A stretch of DNA of 64,000 bases, taken from positions 1 through 64,000 of the forward strand of contig JBGSJZ010000011.1 of NCBI GenBank assembly GCA_041741455.1, given 5' to 3'. Under the pieces are notes generated by a model. The model had not been told where the DNA came from, ran no database searches, and saw nothing but the letters and a program-made list of their open reading frames with translations. This document shows, piece after piece, positions 31,860 through 39,565 of this stretch (position 1 is the first letter of the stretch; the number at the start of each line of letters is the position of its first letter). Source of the DNA: CALESS01 sp041741455. Its GTDB lineage: Bacteria > Chloroflexota > Anaerolineae > Anaerolineales > Anaerolineaceae. Position numbers and translations under genes: made by a program.

Positions 31860-32741
31860 TTATCTCTCAAAAAGCAGCAGGTGTTTTTCTCCCGTCATGC
31901 CAATCCATTGGCCATCTGGTGAGAATGCCAGGTCGATTGCCAGTTCGCCAGCAGCGAAGGTTTTCAACAATTCTCCGCTGGCGACGTCCCAAAGGGTGAC
32001 CAGACCGCTCAGGTCAGCCATGGCCAGTAGACTGGAATCTGGGGAGAATGCCAGTGCAAGAGCGCCATTTACTGAAACCAGATTGCCACCCTCTACGATC
32101 AACTTGTGGCGGAGTTCTTTGCTATCCAGATCAATCAACCAGGTGGTGGCCTCGCTGATGCCGCCCAGACCCAAGGCCCAGATTTTTCCATCGGGCGAGA
32201 TCCGCTCCACGGTGCCTCCCCCACGGATGGCTTTCTGCCATTTTTTATTGGCAGCTTTGACGGTGGTTTTCAGCAGATCATCCCCACAATAAGCGTTTTG
32301 GAAATTGAGCACAGCCAGGCTTTGGCCGGAGGGACAGAAGGTTGAAATCTCGCGCCAGGCGGCGGGTGGTAAGCTGACCTGCCGGGAGACTAACTCAACC
32401 AGTAGAGCGCGGGCAGGGTCGATCAAGACCAGGAGCTGAGATCCGGTCGAATTGACCAGCAATCCCTCAATGGGTTCACCCACTTCCAGGCGAGCTTGCT
32501 CCTGCAAACTGGATGGATCCAACCAGAGCAGGATCGAGCCATTTCCGGCTAAAACTGAGGAGCCATCCAGCAGCCATGTCAGGCGTTGTGCTTGTAGAGG
32601 GACGGAGACGGAAGGTGCAATTGCTCCGGTGATCTGGTCAGCACTGAGCGGGGGGGACACACAGGCTGAAAGAAGGAGGACGAGGATCAGTATTGTTAAA
32701 ATGGGTCGGTGAAATTTCACAAGTTTCTCCAGGATGGTCAT
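31860..32741 (-). CDS. WD40/beta-propeller-like lipoprotein
   Basis: 293 residues. A signal peptide ends in the lipobox LLSAC (about Cys27), so it is anchored at the outer face of the membrane. The rest is a set of beta-propeller blades: LTWLLDGSSVLAGNGSILLWL early on, and at the end ALAFSPDSSLLAMADLSGLVTLWDV followed by DLAFSPDGQWIGMTGEKHLLLF, both typical WD40 repeats. Only some blades are well kept, so the propeller may be short or closed with degenerate repeats. Such proteins usually serve as scaffolds. TATAAT and TAGAAT hexamers lie within 20 nt of the ATG. Confidence 0.75.
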   Translation of the reverse strand: MTILEKLVKFHRPILTILILVLLLSACVSPPLSADQITGAIAPSVSVPLQAQRLTWLLDGSSVLAGNGSILLWLDPSSLQEQARLEVGEPIEGLLVNSTGSQLLVLIDPARALLVELVSRQVSLPPAAWREISTFCPSGQSLAVLNFQNAYCGDDLLKTTVKAANKKWQKAIRGGGTVERISPDGKIWALGLGGISEATTWLIDLDSKELRHKLIVEGGNLVSVNGALALAFSPDSSLLAMADLSGLVTLWDVASGELLKTFAAGELAIDLAFSPDGQWIGMTGEKHLLLFER

Positions 32742-32849
32742 CGATTATAGATTCTAAACTATATTCGCTTATAATTCCAAGACTGGGGCGAAAAAAGAAA
32801 AATCAGGTGAATTGGAGAATGGATCGTGATGCCCGTGGCTGGTTTGCCT

Positions 32850-32878
32850 TTGACAAGATCGGGTTCATCCTTTAGAAT
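32850..32878 (+). promoter_or_regulatory. promoter of the EF-G-like gene
   Basis: TTGACA (32850-32855), 17-nt spacer, TAGAAT (32873-32878). The distance to the ATG at 32919 leaves a leader of about 35 nt with a GGAGAAAAGGG ribosome binding region. Confidence 0.85.
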
Positions 32879-32918
32879 ATAACTTCGGAATTAACGCTGG
32901 TCGGAGAAAAGGGTATCA

Positions 32919-34988
32919 ATGAAAGAGTACACAACGAATTTGATTCGCAATGTCGCGCTGGTGGGGCATCTCAGCGCGGGTAAAACCATGCTGGCGGAAG
33001 CCTTCCTTCATTACACCGGTGCAACAACCCGCCTGGGTCGAATTGAAGACGGTACAACCGCCTCGGACTTTGATGAAGAAGAAGTTCGGCGAAAAATTTC
33101 ACTGTACACATCCGTTCTCCCGGTGGAGTACAAGGATCACAAGATCAATGTGCTGGACACACCCGGTTATGCGGATTTCGTCGGCGAAGTAATTTCTGCT
33201 CTACGCGTTAGCGATGGTGCAATTGTCCTGGTCGATTCAGTCGCCGGTCTGGAAGTCGGGTCAGAAATTGCCTGGCAGCATTGCGATGAGTTCAAATTAC
33301 CACGGTTTGTAGTCATCAATAAGATGGAACGCGAAAACGCCAACTTCCAGAAGGCGCTCGCTTCTGTACAGGAATTTTCAGAAGTTCGCCTGATTCCGAT
33401 TCAGCTGCCCTGGGGTGAAAAAGCAGAATTCAAGGGTGTGATTGATCTGCTAACCATGAAAGCGTACAAGGGTGATGGTCGGACAGGAGTGGAAATCCCG
33501 GCAGAATTCATGTCCGCTGCCGAAGAAGCCCGGATGGCAATGGTGGAAGCCGCAGCAGAAGGCAATGACACTCTGTTGGAAAAATATTTGGATACCGGCG
33601 AGTTGAGCCCCGAAGAAGTGCTTCAGGGTCTGAAGCTGGTCGTTAAATCTGTGAATTACATCCCAGTGCTGGTCAGTTCTGGCACACTGGAATTTGGGAT
33701 TGGACCGATGCTGGATGCGATTATTAATCTATTCCCAAATCCGGCCGAAGTTGAACCAATCGTAGCCCAGGGTAAAGATGGTGATCAGACCCTGGCTGCC
33801 ATCGATAGCGGACCGCTGGCAGTATATGTTTGGAAGACGACCGCGGATCCGTTTGTTGGTCGTTTGACGTACTTCCGGGTGTATTCTGGTGTGATGGCAT
33901 CGGATGGTCGCGTCTGGAATCAGACGAAGAGCGCGGAAGAGCGCCTGGGCACACTGCAACAACCGCGCGGCAAGGAAAACATGCCCGCCAAGCTGTTCCA
34001 TGTGGGCGATATTGGCGCAGTTTCCAAATTAGCTGAAACTTCCACCGGGAATACATTGTGCGACCGCACGCATCCATTGTCCCTGCCAGTCCCACACTAC
34101 CCCAACGCGCTATTCCGGGTGGCTGTGCTGCCAAAGACTCAGGCTGATTCAACCAAGATCAGTCCAACCCTGACCCGCCTGTGCGAAGAAGACATGACCC
34201 TAACCTGGAAACAGGAACCGGCAACCAACCAGACCGTTTTGCAGGGGATGGGTGATCAACACATTGATGTAGCCATCCGCCGGGCGGAGTCGAAATTCCA
34301 GGTCAATCTTATGATGATTGAGCCCAAGGTTCCCTATCAGGAGACAATCACCAAGAAGGGTTCGGCCATGTACCGGCATAAGAAGCAAACCGGTGGTTCA
34401 GGCCAGTTTGGTGAGGTTCATTTGCGGGTGGAGCCACTTTCAGAAAAAGACTTTGAAATGACCTGGGACGTGGTCGGTGGCGCGATTTCTCAAAGCTACC
34501 TGTCATCCATTCAGAAGGGTATCCTGGCAGTCATGAAGGAAGGGATTCTGGCCGGGTATGCAATTTCTAATGTGCATGTTTCTGTGTTTGACGGCAAGGA
34601 ACATCCGGTGGATTCGAAGCCAGTGGCGTTTGAAATCGCCGGCCGGGAAGCTTTCAAGCTGGCATTCATGGATGCCTCACCTGTGTTGCTAGAGCCGATC
34701 ATGATGGTCAAGATTGTAGTACCGGAAGCTAATATGGGTGATGTTCTGGGCGATCTCAACACCCGCCGGGCACGCGTGATGGGCATGGAGACCGAAAAAG
34801 GTCATTCCACCATTTCAGCTACGGTGCCGCTGCATGAGATGCTGCGTTATACCACACAGTTGCGCTCCTTCACTGGCGGTCGCGGTGTCTTTACCATGGA
34901 GCATGACCATTATGAAACAGTTCCGGCCCACATCACCGCTGAAATTGTTGCAGCTCGTCAAAAAGAACACGACGAAAAGAGAGACTAG
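32919..34988 (+). CDS. elongation factor G-like GTPase (FusA2 type)
   Basis: 689 residues, the length of EF-G, with all five domains. The P-loop is GHLSAGKT (16-23), G3 is DTPGY (80-84) and G4 is NKMER. The usual effector loop RGITI is replaced by a stretch around RRKISLYTSV, and the P-loop has HLSAGKT instead of HxDAGKT; both are features of the second, EF-G-like paralogues rather than of the canonical factor. Domain IV has the GGSGQFGEVHLRVEP region and domain V ends in HDHYETVP. Such paralogues may act in translocation under special conditions or in ribosome recycling; the role is not settled. It stands alone between its own promoter and terminator. Confidence 0.9.
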   Translation: MKEYTTNLIRNVALVGHLSAGKTMLAEAFLHYTGATTRLGRIEDGTTASDFDEEEVRRKISLYTSVLPVEYKDHKINVLDTPGYADFVGEVISALRVSDGAIVLVDSVAGLEVGSEIAWQHCDEFKLPRFVVINKMERENANFQKALASVQEFSEVRLIPIQLPWGEKAEFKGVIDLLTMKAYKGDGRTGVEIPAEFMSAAEEARMAMVEAAAEGNDTLLEKYLDTGELSPEEVLQGLKLVVKSVNYIPVLVSSGTLEFGIGPMLDAIINLFPNPAEVEPIVAQGKDGDQTLAAIDSGPLAVYVWKTTADPFVGRLTYFRVYSGVMASDGRVWNQTKSAEERLGTLQQPRGKENMPAKLFHVGDIGAVSKLAETSTGNTLCDRTHPLSLPVPHYPNALFRVAVLPKTQADSTKISPTLTRLCEEDMTLTWKQEPATNQTVLQGMGDQHIDVAIRRAESKFQVNLMMIEPKVPYQETITKKGSAMYRHKKQTGGSGQFGEVHLRVEPLSEKDFEMTWDVVGGAISQSYLSSIQKGILAVMKEGILAGYAISNVHVSVFDGKEHPVDSKPVAFEIAGREAFKLAFMDASPVLLEPIMMVKIVVPEANMGDVLGDLNTRRARVMGMETEKGHSTISATVPLHEMLRYTTQLRSFTGGRGVFTMEHDHYETVPAHITAEIVAARQKEHDEKRD

Positions 34989-35003
34989 TTTTTAGCGTTT
35001 CAG

Positions 35004-35033
35004 AAACCGGCGGATCATCCCGCCGGTTTTTTT
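35004..35033 (+). terminator. terminator of the EF-G-like gene
   Basis: A 10-bp stem AAACCGGCGG / CCGCCGGTTT with a 6-nt loop and a run of T, 16 bp after the stop codon. Confidence 0.92.
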
Positions 35034-35039
35034 AATCTC

Positions 35040-35067
35040 TTGACAAATCCACATTGCGGCTTATAAT
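35040..35067 (+). promoter_or_regulatory. promoter of the T-box/trpS unit
   Basis: TTGACA (35040-35045), 16-nt spacer, TATAAT (35062-35067), directly following the terminator of the previous gene. Confidence 0.88.
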
Positions 35068-35073
35068 CTTAGA

Positions 35074-35395
35074 CAATTCAATATTCAAAGACGTTGATGA
35101 GGACGAGTACGTAAAACCCGGACGGTACAGAGAGCAACAACCGGTGAGATGTTGCCCGAACAGTTTTGCGAAATGGACCTCGGAGTCGCCAGGCGAACGC
35201 TGAAAGGCTTGTAGCCCCGGACGGAGCTGCCACCGTTATCAAGGCAAAGGGTATCGCGGTCAAGCGCCGTACCCGAAAGAGTGAGGCTGGCTTGTTTCCC
35301 CTGTGGTGCCCCACCACAGGGATTTTTGTTAAACAGGTTGCCTAAGTTGGGTGGCACCACGGATTCGACATCCGTCCCATTTGGGATGGATGTTT
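35074..35395 (+). promoter_or_regulatory. tryptophan T-box riboswitch leader
   Basis: The leader contains the AGAGAGC element with a stem I distal hairpin (GCAACA / TGTTGC), a candidate specifier UGG at 35174-35176 in the context AAATGGACC followed by CGGAGTCGCC, and the T-box core GGGTGGCACCACGG (35349-35362). An intrinsic terminator follows: ACATCCGTCCC (35368-35378) pairs with GGGATGGATGT (35383-35393) and a T run. Uncharged tRNA-Trp would favour the antiterminator and let trpS and trpB2 be transcribed. The specifier UGG fits the downstream genes. Confidence 0.92.
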
Positions 35396-35414
35396 TTTGT
35401 TTAAGGAGGTTGGT

Positions 35415-36464
35415 ATGGAGAAAAATGGAAGGATACTTACCGGGCATCGGCCAACCGGTCCCCGCCATCTGGGCCACCTGGTAGGTACGCTGGAAACCTG
35501 GAAGAGGTTGCAGGATGATTTTGAGTGCTTCTTTCTGGTAGCGGATTTGCACGTGCTGACCACGGATTTTTCACATCCTGAGCGAATCCGAGCCAATACC
35601 CTGGAGGTAGTGCTTGATTGGTTGGCGGCGGGGATTGATCCGGCAAAGTCCACGCTGATACTACAATCTGCAGTGCCAGAACATGCTCAGTTCAGCCTAT
35701 TGCTGAGTATGCTGGTGACTGTCGCACGGCTGGAGCGGGTACCCACTTACAAGGACCAGGTTCAACAGCTCAATTTAACCCCCAGCCTGGGCTTGTTGAC
35801 CTACCCGGTGTTGCAGGCAGCGGATATTCTGCTTTATCAGGCAAATCGGGTGCCGGTGGGTGAGGATCAATTACCACACCTGGAATTGGCACGCGAACTG
35901 ACCCGGCGCTTGAACCAGCAGTACAGTTTGGAGTTCCCGGAACCCCAGCCAATGCTTTCTGCCATGCCACGTCTGCCAGGGATTGATAACCGGATGATGC
36001 ACACCTCTTATGGCAACGCCATTTATATCCGGGATACTCCCGAGGAGACTTCCCGTAAAGTGAGCCAGATGTACACTGATCCCACCCGATTACGCGCCAC
36101 AGATCCTGGACATGTGGAAGGGAACCCGGTCTTCACCTACCTGGACTTATTCGATCCTGCAGTCGATGAAGTTGCTGGGCTTAAAGAAGATTACCGGGTA
36201 GGAAAAGTGGGGGATGTGTTCTTGAAGGAACGCCTGGCGCAGAGCTTGAATGAATTCCTGGCCCCCCTGCGTGCCCGGCGTATGGAACTGGCCAAGCGAC
36301 CGGAAGATGTAATTGAGATTTTACGCACCGGCACTGAACGTGCCCGGCCGATTGCCCGACAGACGTTGGAAGAAGTTTATCGGCGAGCCGGGCTGACTGT
36401 TGGATTGGAGCTTGGCCTTAAAACTGGTTACGAGATGGACACCTTCCGGGGTGTGTTTTGCTAA
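35415..36464 (+). CDS. trpS: tryptophanyl-tRNA synthetase
   Basis: 349 residues from the ATG that follows AAGGAGG by 5 nt; an earlier TTG in frame lies inside the terminator stem and is rejected. The HIGH-like motif is PRHLGH (16-21) after TGHRPTG. The class I fold and the Trp pocket region (VLQAADILLYQANRVPVGEDQ) are clear. The second signature KMSKS is strongly altered: RMMHTSYGNAI at about 193-203 keeps only the serine and the following GN. The enzyme charges tRNA-Trp. The T-box in front and the trpB2 gene 33 bp behind confirm the specificity. The altered KMSKS loop is discussed as a finding. Confidence 0.92.
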   Translation: MEKNGRILTGHRPTGPRHLGHLVGTLETWKRLQDDFECFFLVADLHVLTTDFSHPERIRANTLEVVLDWLAAGIDPAKSTLILQSAVPEHAQFSLLLSMLVTVARLERVPTYKDQVQQLNLTPSLGLLTYPVLQAADILLYQANRVPVGEDQLPHLELARELTRRLNQQYSLEFPEPQPMLSAMPRLPGIDNRMMHTSYGNAIYIRDTPEETSRKVSQMYTDPTRLRATDPGHVEGNPVFTYLDLFDPAVDEVAGLKEDYRVGKVGDVFLKERLAQSLNEFLAPLRARRMELAKRPEDVIEILRTGTERARPIARQTLEEVYRRAGLTVGLELGLKTGYEMDTFRGVFC

Positions 36465-36497
36465 TCAAATCTTGATTCAAAAAATGGAGAAGAAATC

Positions 36498-37865
36498 ATG
36501 TCTGACCAAACCCGCTTTATTTTAGATGAAAATGCCGTCCCGAAATTCTGGTACAACGTGCTGGCCGATAGCCCAGTGGCACCTGCCCCTGTGTTGCATC
36601 CAGGAACCCTGCAACCGGTAACACCGGATTTCCTATCAGCGTTGTTCCCGATGGATTTGATACTGCAAGAGATCAGCAACGAACGCTATATCGAGATCCC
36701 GGAAGAAGTGCGAGAGATCTATAAGCTCTGGCGACCGACCCCCTTGATCCGAGCCCGCCGACTGGAGCAGGCACTGGGAACCCCGGCTCACATCTATTAT
36801 AAATACGAAGGTGCATCCCCATCCGGGAGCCATAAATCCAATACAGCCGTGGCTCAGGCTTATTACAATAAAATTGGCGGCACCCGGGCGATGACAACGG
36901 AAACCGGTGCTGGACAATGGGGGACCGCCCTGGCCATGGCCTGCAAATTCTTTGAGTTGACACTGGAAGTATATATGGTGAAGGTCTCATATGACCAGAA
37001 ACCTTACCGGCGTTTCTTGATGGAGACTTTTGGGGCGCAAGTATTTGCCAGTCCATCGAGTCTGACCAACGCTGGTCGGACGATCCTGGCAGCTGACCCG
37101 GACAGCAACGGCTCCCTGGGGATCGCCATTTCAGAAGCTGTAGAGGTGGCAGCCACTTCCGGCGGTAGAAAGAAGTATGGTCTTGGCTCAGTATTAAACC
37201 ATGTCTTATTGCATCAAACGGTAATTGGAGAAGAAGCTTTGAAGCAGATGGAGATGGCAGGTGAATACCCAGACGTGGTGATTGGCTGTGTAGGTGGTGG
37301 CTCGAATTTCGCTGGAATTGCTTTCCCGTTCTTACGTGAGAACCTGCGCAATGGACAACGCACCCGCTTGTTGGCGGTCGAACCCACAGCTACACCATCT
37401 TTAACTCGCGGAATCTACACTTTTGATTATGGAGATACTGCCAAAATGGCGCCAGTCGTGAAGATGCACACCCTGGGACATGACTTCATGCCATCCCCAA
37501 TCCATGCCGGTGGCTTGCGCTACCACGGCATGGCGCCGGCCTTGAGTGCGCTGTTTGATGCCGGGCTGGTGGATGCAGTCGCTGTTCGCCAGAAAGATGT
37601 TTTCGAAGCTGCTGTATTGTTCACGCAGACTGAAGGAACACTGCCTGCTCCAGAATCAGCGCATGCCATCCGGACTGCGATTGACGAAGCATTGGAAGCC
37701 AAACTCCTTGGTGAGAAACGCATCATTCTGTTCAATCTATCCGGCCATGGTAATTTTGATCTCTCAGCATATAACGCGTACAATAGTGGAATATTGGAAG
37801 ATCATGACATTCCAGAAGAAGCCATTGCGACAATCTCCCAACGTGTACCGCAAGTTGTAATGTAA
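36498..37865 (+). CDS. trpB2: tryptophan synthase beta-like protein, TrpB2 type
   Basis: 455 residues, longer than TrpB1 (about 400), with the N-terminal extension typical of TrpB2. The PLP lysine is Lys113 in GASPSGSHKSNTA, and the phosphate loop is GCVGGGSNFAG. The conserved WRPTPLIRARRLE and ETGAGQWGTALA segments are present. TrpB2 enzymes make Trp from indole and serine (or phosphoserine) and do not need TrpA. There is no trpA here. The gene follows trpS by 33 bp with a GGAGAAG ribosome binding site, so it is in the T-box regulated unit: the cell makes Trp and charges its tRNA under one control. A hairpin follows the stop. Confidence 0.92.
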   Translation: MSDQTRFILDENAVPKFWYNVLADSPVAPAPVLHPGTLQPVTPDFLSALFPMDLILQEISNERYIEIPEEVREIYKLWRPTPLIRARRLEQALGTPAHIYYKYEGASPSGSHKSNTAVAQAYYNKIGGTRAMTTETGAGQWGTALAMACKFFELTLEVYMVKVSYDQKPYRRFLMETFGAQVFASPSSLTNAGRTILAADPDSNGSLGIAISEAVEVAATSGGRKKYGLGSVLNHVLLHQTVIGEEALKQMEMAGEYPDVVIGCVGGGSNFAGIAFPFLRENLRNGQRTRLLAVEPTATPSLTRGIYTFDYGDTAKMAPVVKMHTLGHDFMPSPIHAGGLRYHGMAPALSALFDAGLVDAVAVRQKDVFEAAVLFTQTEGTLPAPESAHAIRTAIDEALEAKLLGEKRIILFNLSGHGNFDLSAYNAYNSGILEDHDIPEEAIATISQRVPQVVM

Positions 37866-37882
37866 CTCATCTAGTAGATATG

Positions 37883-37918
37883 AAAAATCATCAGCCCTCG
37901 AGAAATCGGGGGCTGATG
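37883..37918. terminator. hairpin between trpB2 and degV
   Basis: CATCAGCCCTCGA / TCGGGGGCTGATG (37889-37901 and 37906-37918) with a GAAA loop and one wobble pair. The T run (ATTTTT) lies on the minus strand, so it terminates degV best and may also serve trpB2. Confidence 0.8.
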
Positions 37919-37986
37919 TGGAATTTGCAATCGGATGTTCCGTGACCGCGATTGAAGCTTAGCCACATTATGAAGAATAAATTCAG

Positions 37987-38841
37987 CTATTCTTTTGTCA
38001 AAATTACAACCCCGACAAACCCCTTACCTGTGTGAACTGATAAACCGGGTCCAAAATCTGCTATCAGTACATCTGCAGGCATGTTCAGTTGGCTTCGTAA
38101 TCGACCCTCAAGAAAATGTGCATCTTCAAGGTTTAATACATGAACAATACCGAATCGTTCGATTTCTTTTCCATCAACAGATTTGATGACCAGTTCAATC
38201 AAACGGTCCATAGAAGCTTTGCGAGTACGTACCTTCTCAAGGAGATCGAGCTTTCCATCGACCATGGTCAGGATGGGACGAATATTGAATATATTTGCCA
38301 TGCCAGCAGCTAAATTGCTGACACGCCCACCGAGCGCAAGGTATTTAAGAGTCGATAAGGATCCAAAAAGATGCAGTCGGCCGACGTGATTTTTGACAAT
38401 TTCCACTGCTTCTTCATGTGTGGCACCAAGAGCCAACGCCTCAGCAGCAGCTATTACCATAAAGCCCTGTCCTAATGTAACGTATTCTGAGTCGATCACG
38501 GTTATCTTTTTTTCTGGAAATTCATCAGCTGCCACCAAAGCGGATTCGTAGGTGCGGCTAATCTTACTGCCGACGCATACGCAAATGATAGTTTCCGCAC
38601 CTTCATCAAAGGCTGAGCTAAAAGCAGTTGAAAACGCTGCCGGTGGGGGTGCTGCGGTCGTAGGGAGTTTTCCGGTCTTGTCAATTCTCTCAAACAGAGA
38701 GGGGTTCTGGATTTCATAAATGTCGGCGAATGATTCATCGCCAAACTGGATGGTGATCGGTACCTGGCGAATATTGAATTTTTTCGCCAGGTCAACCGGT
38801 AAATTGGCGTCCGTATCAGTGATTATATGGGTTTTAGACAT
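37987..38841 (-). CDS. DegV family fatty-acid-binding protein
   Basis: 284 residues, the typical length. The N-terminal half has ITDTDANLPVDLAKKFNIRQVPITIQFGDESFAD with the acidic and Thr/Ser residues of the family. The lipid-binding region includes TTAAPPPAAFSTAFSSAF and CVCVGSKISRTYESAL, with the conserved SxxxSGTxxSA-like region altered. The C-terminal half has GGRVSNLAAGMANIFNIRPIL, the FRGR-like signature. DegV-type proteins bind fatty acids and present them to fatty acid kinase FakA; no fakA is nearby. AAAGGA precedes the ATG. The gene is alone and shares its terminator with trpB2. Confidence 0.9.
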   Translation of the reverse strand: MSKTHIITDTDANLPVDLAKKFNIRQVPITIQFGDESFADIYEIQNPSLFERIDKTGKLPTTAAPPPAAFSTAFSSAFDEGAETIICVCVGSKISRTYESALVAADEFPEKKITVIDSEYVTLGQGFMVIAAAEALALGATHEEAVEIVKNHVGRLHLFGSLSTLKYLALGGRVSNLAAGMANIFNIRPILTMVDGKLDLLEKVRTRKASMDRLIELVIKSVDGKEIERFGIVHVLNLEDAHFLEGRLRSQLNMPADVLIADFGPGLSVHTGKGFVGVVILTKE

Positions 38842-39049
38842 AGTTCGATTCCTTTGGGATAAACGAGATTAATACCGAACATCAAACATTTACAAGAATT
38901 TATTACCGATATCGCTTTTTATCATTTTCTACTATTATATTTATAACCCCAAAGTTATTCAACCGCAACGATATTGAAGATAGACGTTTCCTCAAACATT
39001 ATCATTTGTAAACTGCAGTCGCGATTGTCCAAATTTTTCCCAGGTCAAA
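38842..39049. other. AT-rich intergenic stretch upstream of degV
   Basis: It holds the probable promoter region of degV (minus strand TATAAA/TATAAT-like hexamers near 38930) and no gene. It borders the trpB remnant. Confidence 0.4.
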
Positions 39050-39470
39050 TTCCAATGATCGTCTGACGGAATGCCGGGCTGGTGGAAGCGATTCTGACAA
39101 CTTGCAGGATGTCTTTGAAACTGCAAAGACAGATCCAGGGGCTGGCAGGTAGGTTGCCACCTTCAGCGGTAGCTCATGTAGTCCAAACAACCAATGATGA
39201 AAGCCTGCAGTCAACCGCTTGTGTGAGCATTGCACCATTTGGTTTATCCTTATTTGATGGTTCGTCATGCTGAACGTAATGAAGGATCTCCAAGTTACTT
39301 TCAGGTGCTTCGCTACGCTCAGCATGCTGTCCATTTTGCATGGTCGATAAAGCCCAAGTCAGATCATAATTCTCAGAAACTTTGATCTCTCAATAGACAA
39401 TGCTAACAGTAGTGAAATATTGGAGGATTTTAACGTCTCGGAGGAACTTATTGTGGTAACACGCCAATGA
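39050..39470 (+). pseudogene. decayed second copy of the trpB2 3' end
   Basis: The 3' part of a trpB2-like gene in pieces. AGLVEA (near 39078-39095) matches AGLVDA; in another frame CAGGATGTCTTTGAAACTGC gives QDVFETA for QKDVFEAA; LPPSAVAHVVQTTNDESLQS matches LPAPESAHAIRTAIDEALEA; after the repeat copy B the sequence continues NFDLSIDNANSSEILEDFNVSEE, matching NFDLSAYNAYNSGILEDHDIPEE, and ends with TGA at 39468-39470. Frameshifts and an inserted repeat break the frame. Even the hairpin behind it resembles the one behind trpB2, so a piece of the gene with its terminator was duplicated, or a second trpB2 gene decayed. It cannot make a protein. Confidence 0.8.
39247..39323 (-). repeat. dispersed intergenic repeat, copy B
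   Basis: The inverted relative of copy A at 12156-12238. It lies within the trpB2 remnant and interrupts its homology to trpB2. Confidence 0.75.
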
Positions 39471-39514
39471 GTCCCTCCGGTGGTGATCTCGTCCGGGTCA
39501 AATCAAGACAATTT

Positions 39515-39547
39515 AAAAACCATCAGCCCCCGAGGATCGAGGGCTGA
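39515..39547 (-). terminator. terminator of the large sensor kinase
   Basis: TCAGCCCCCGA / TCGAGGGCTGA (39523-39533 and 39537-39547) with one mismatch, followed on the minus strand by five T. It resembles the hairpin after trpB2 and belongs to the duplicated stretch. Confidence 0.8.
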
Positions 39548-39565
39548 GTTGCATTTAGTAGAGCG

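Noticed and set aside
35397..35414. TTG start for trpS that would add six residues
   Set aside because: It lies in the T run of the T-box terminator and has no ribosome binding site; the ATG at 35415 follows AAGGAGG.
39002..39334. Minus-strand open frame in the degV-kinase gap
   Set aside because: It overlaps the trpB2 remnant and the repeat copy and has no motif of its own.
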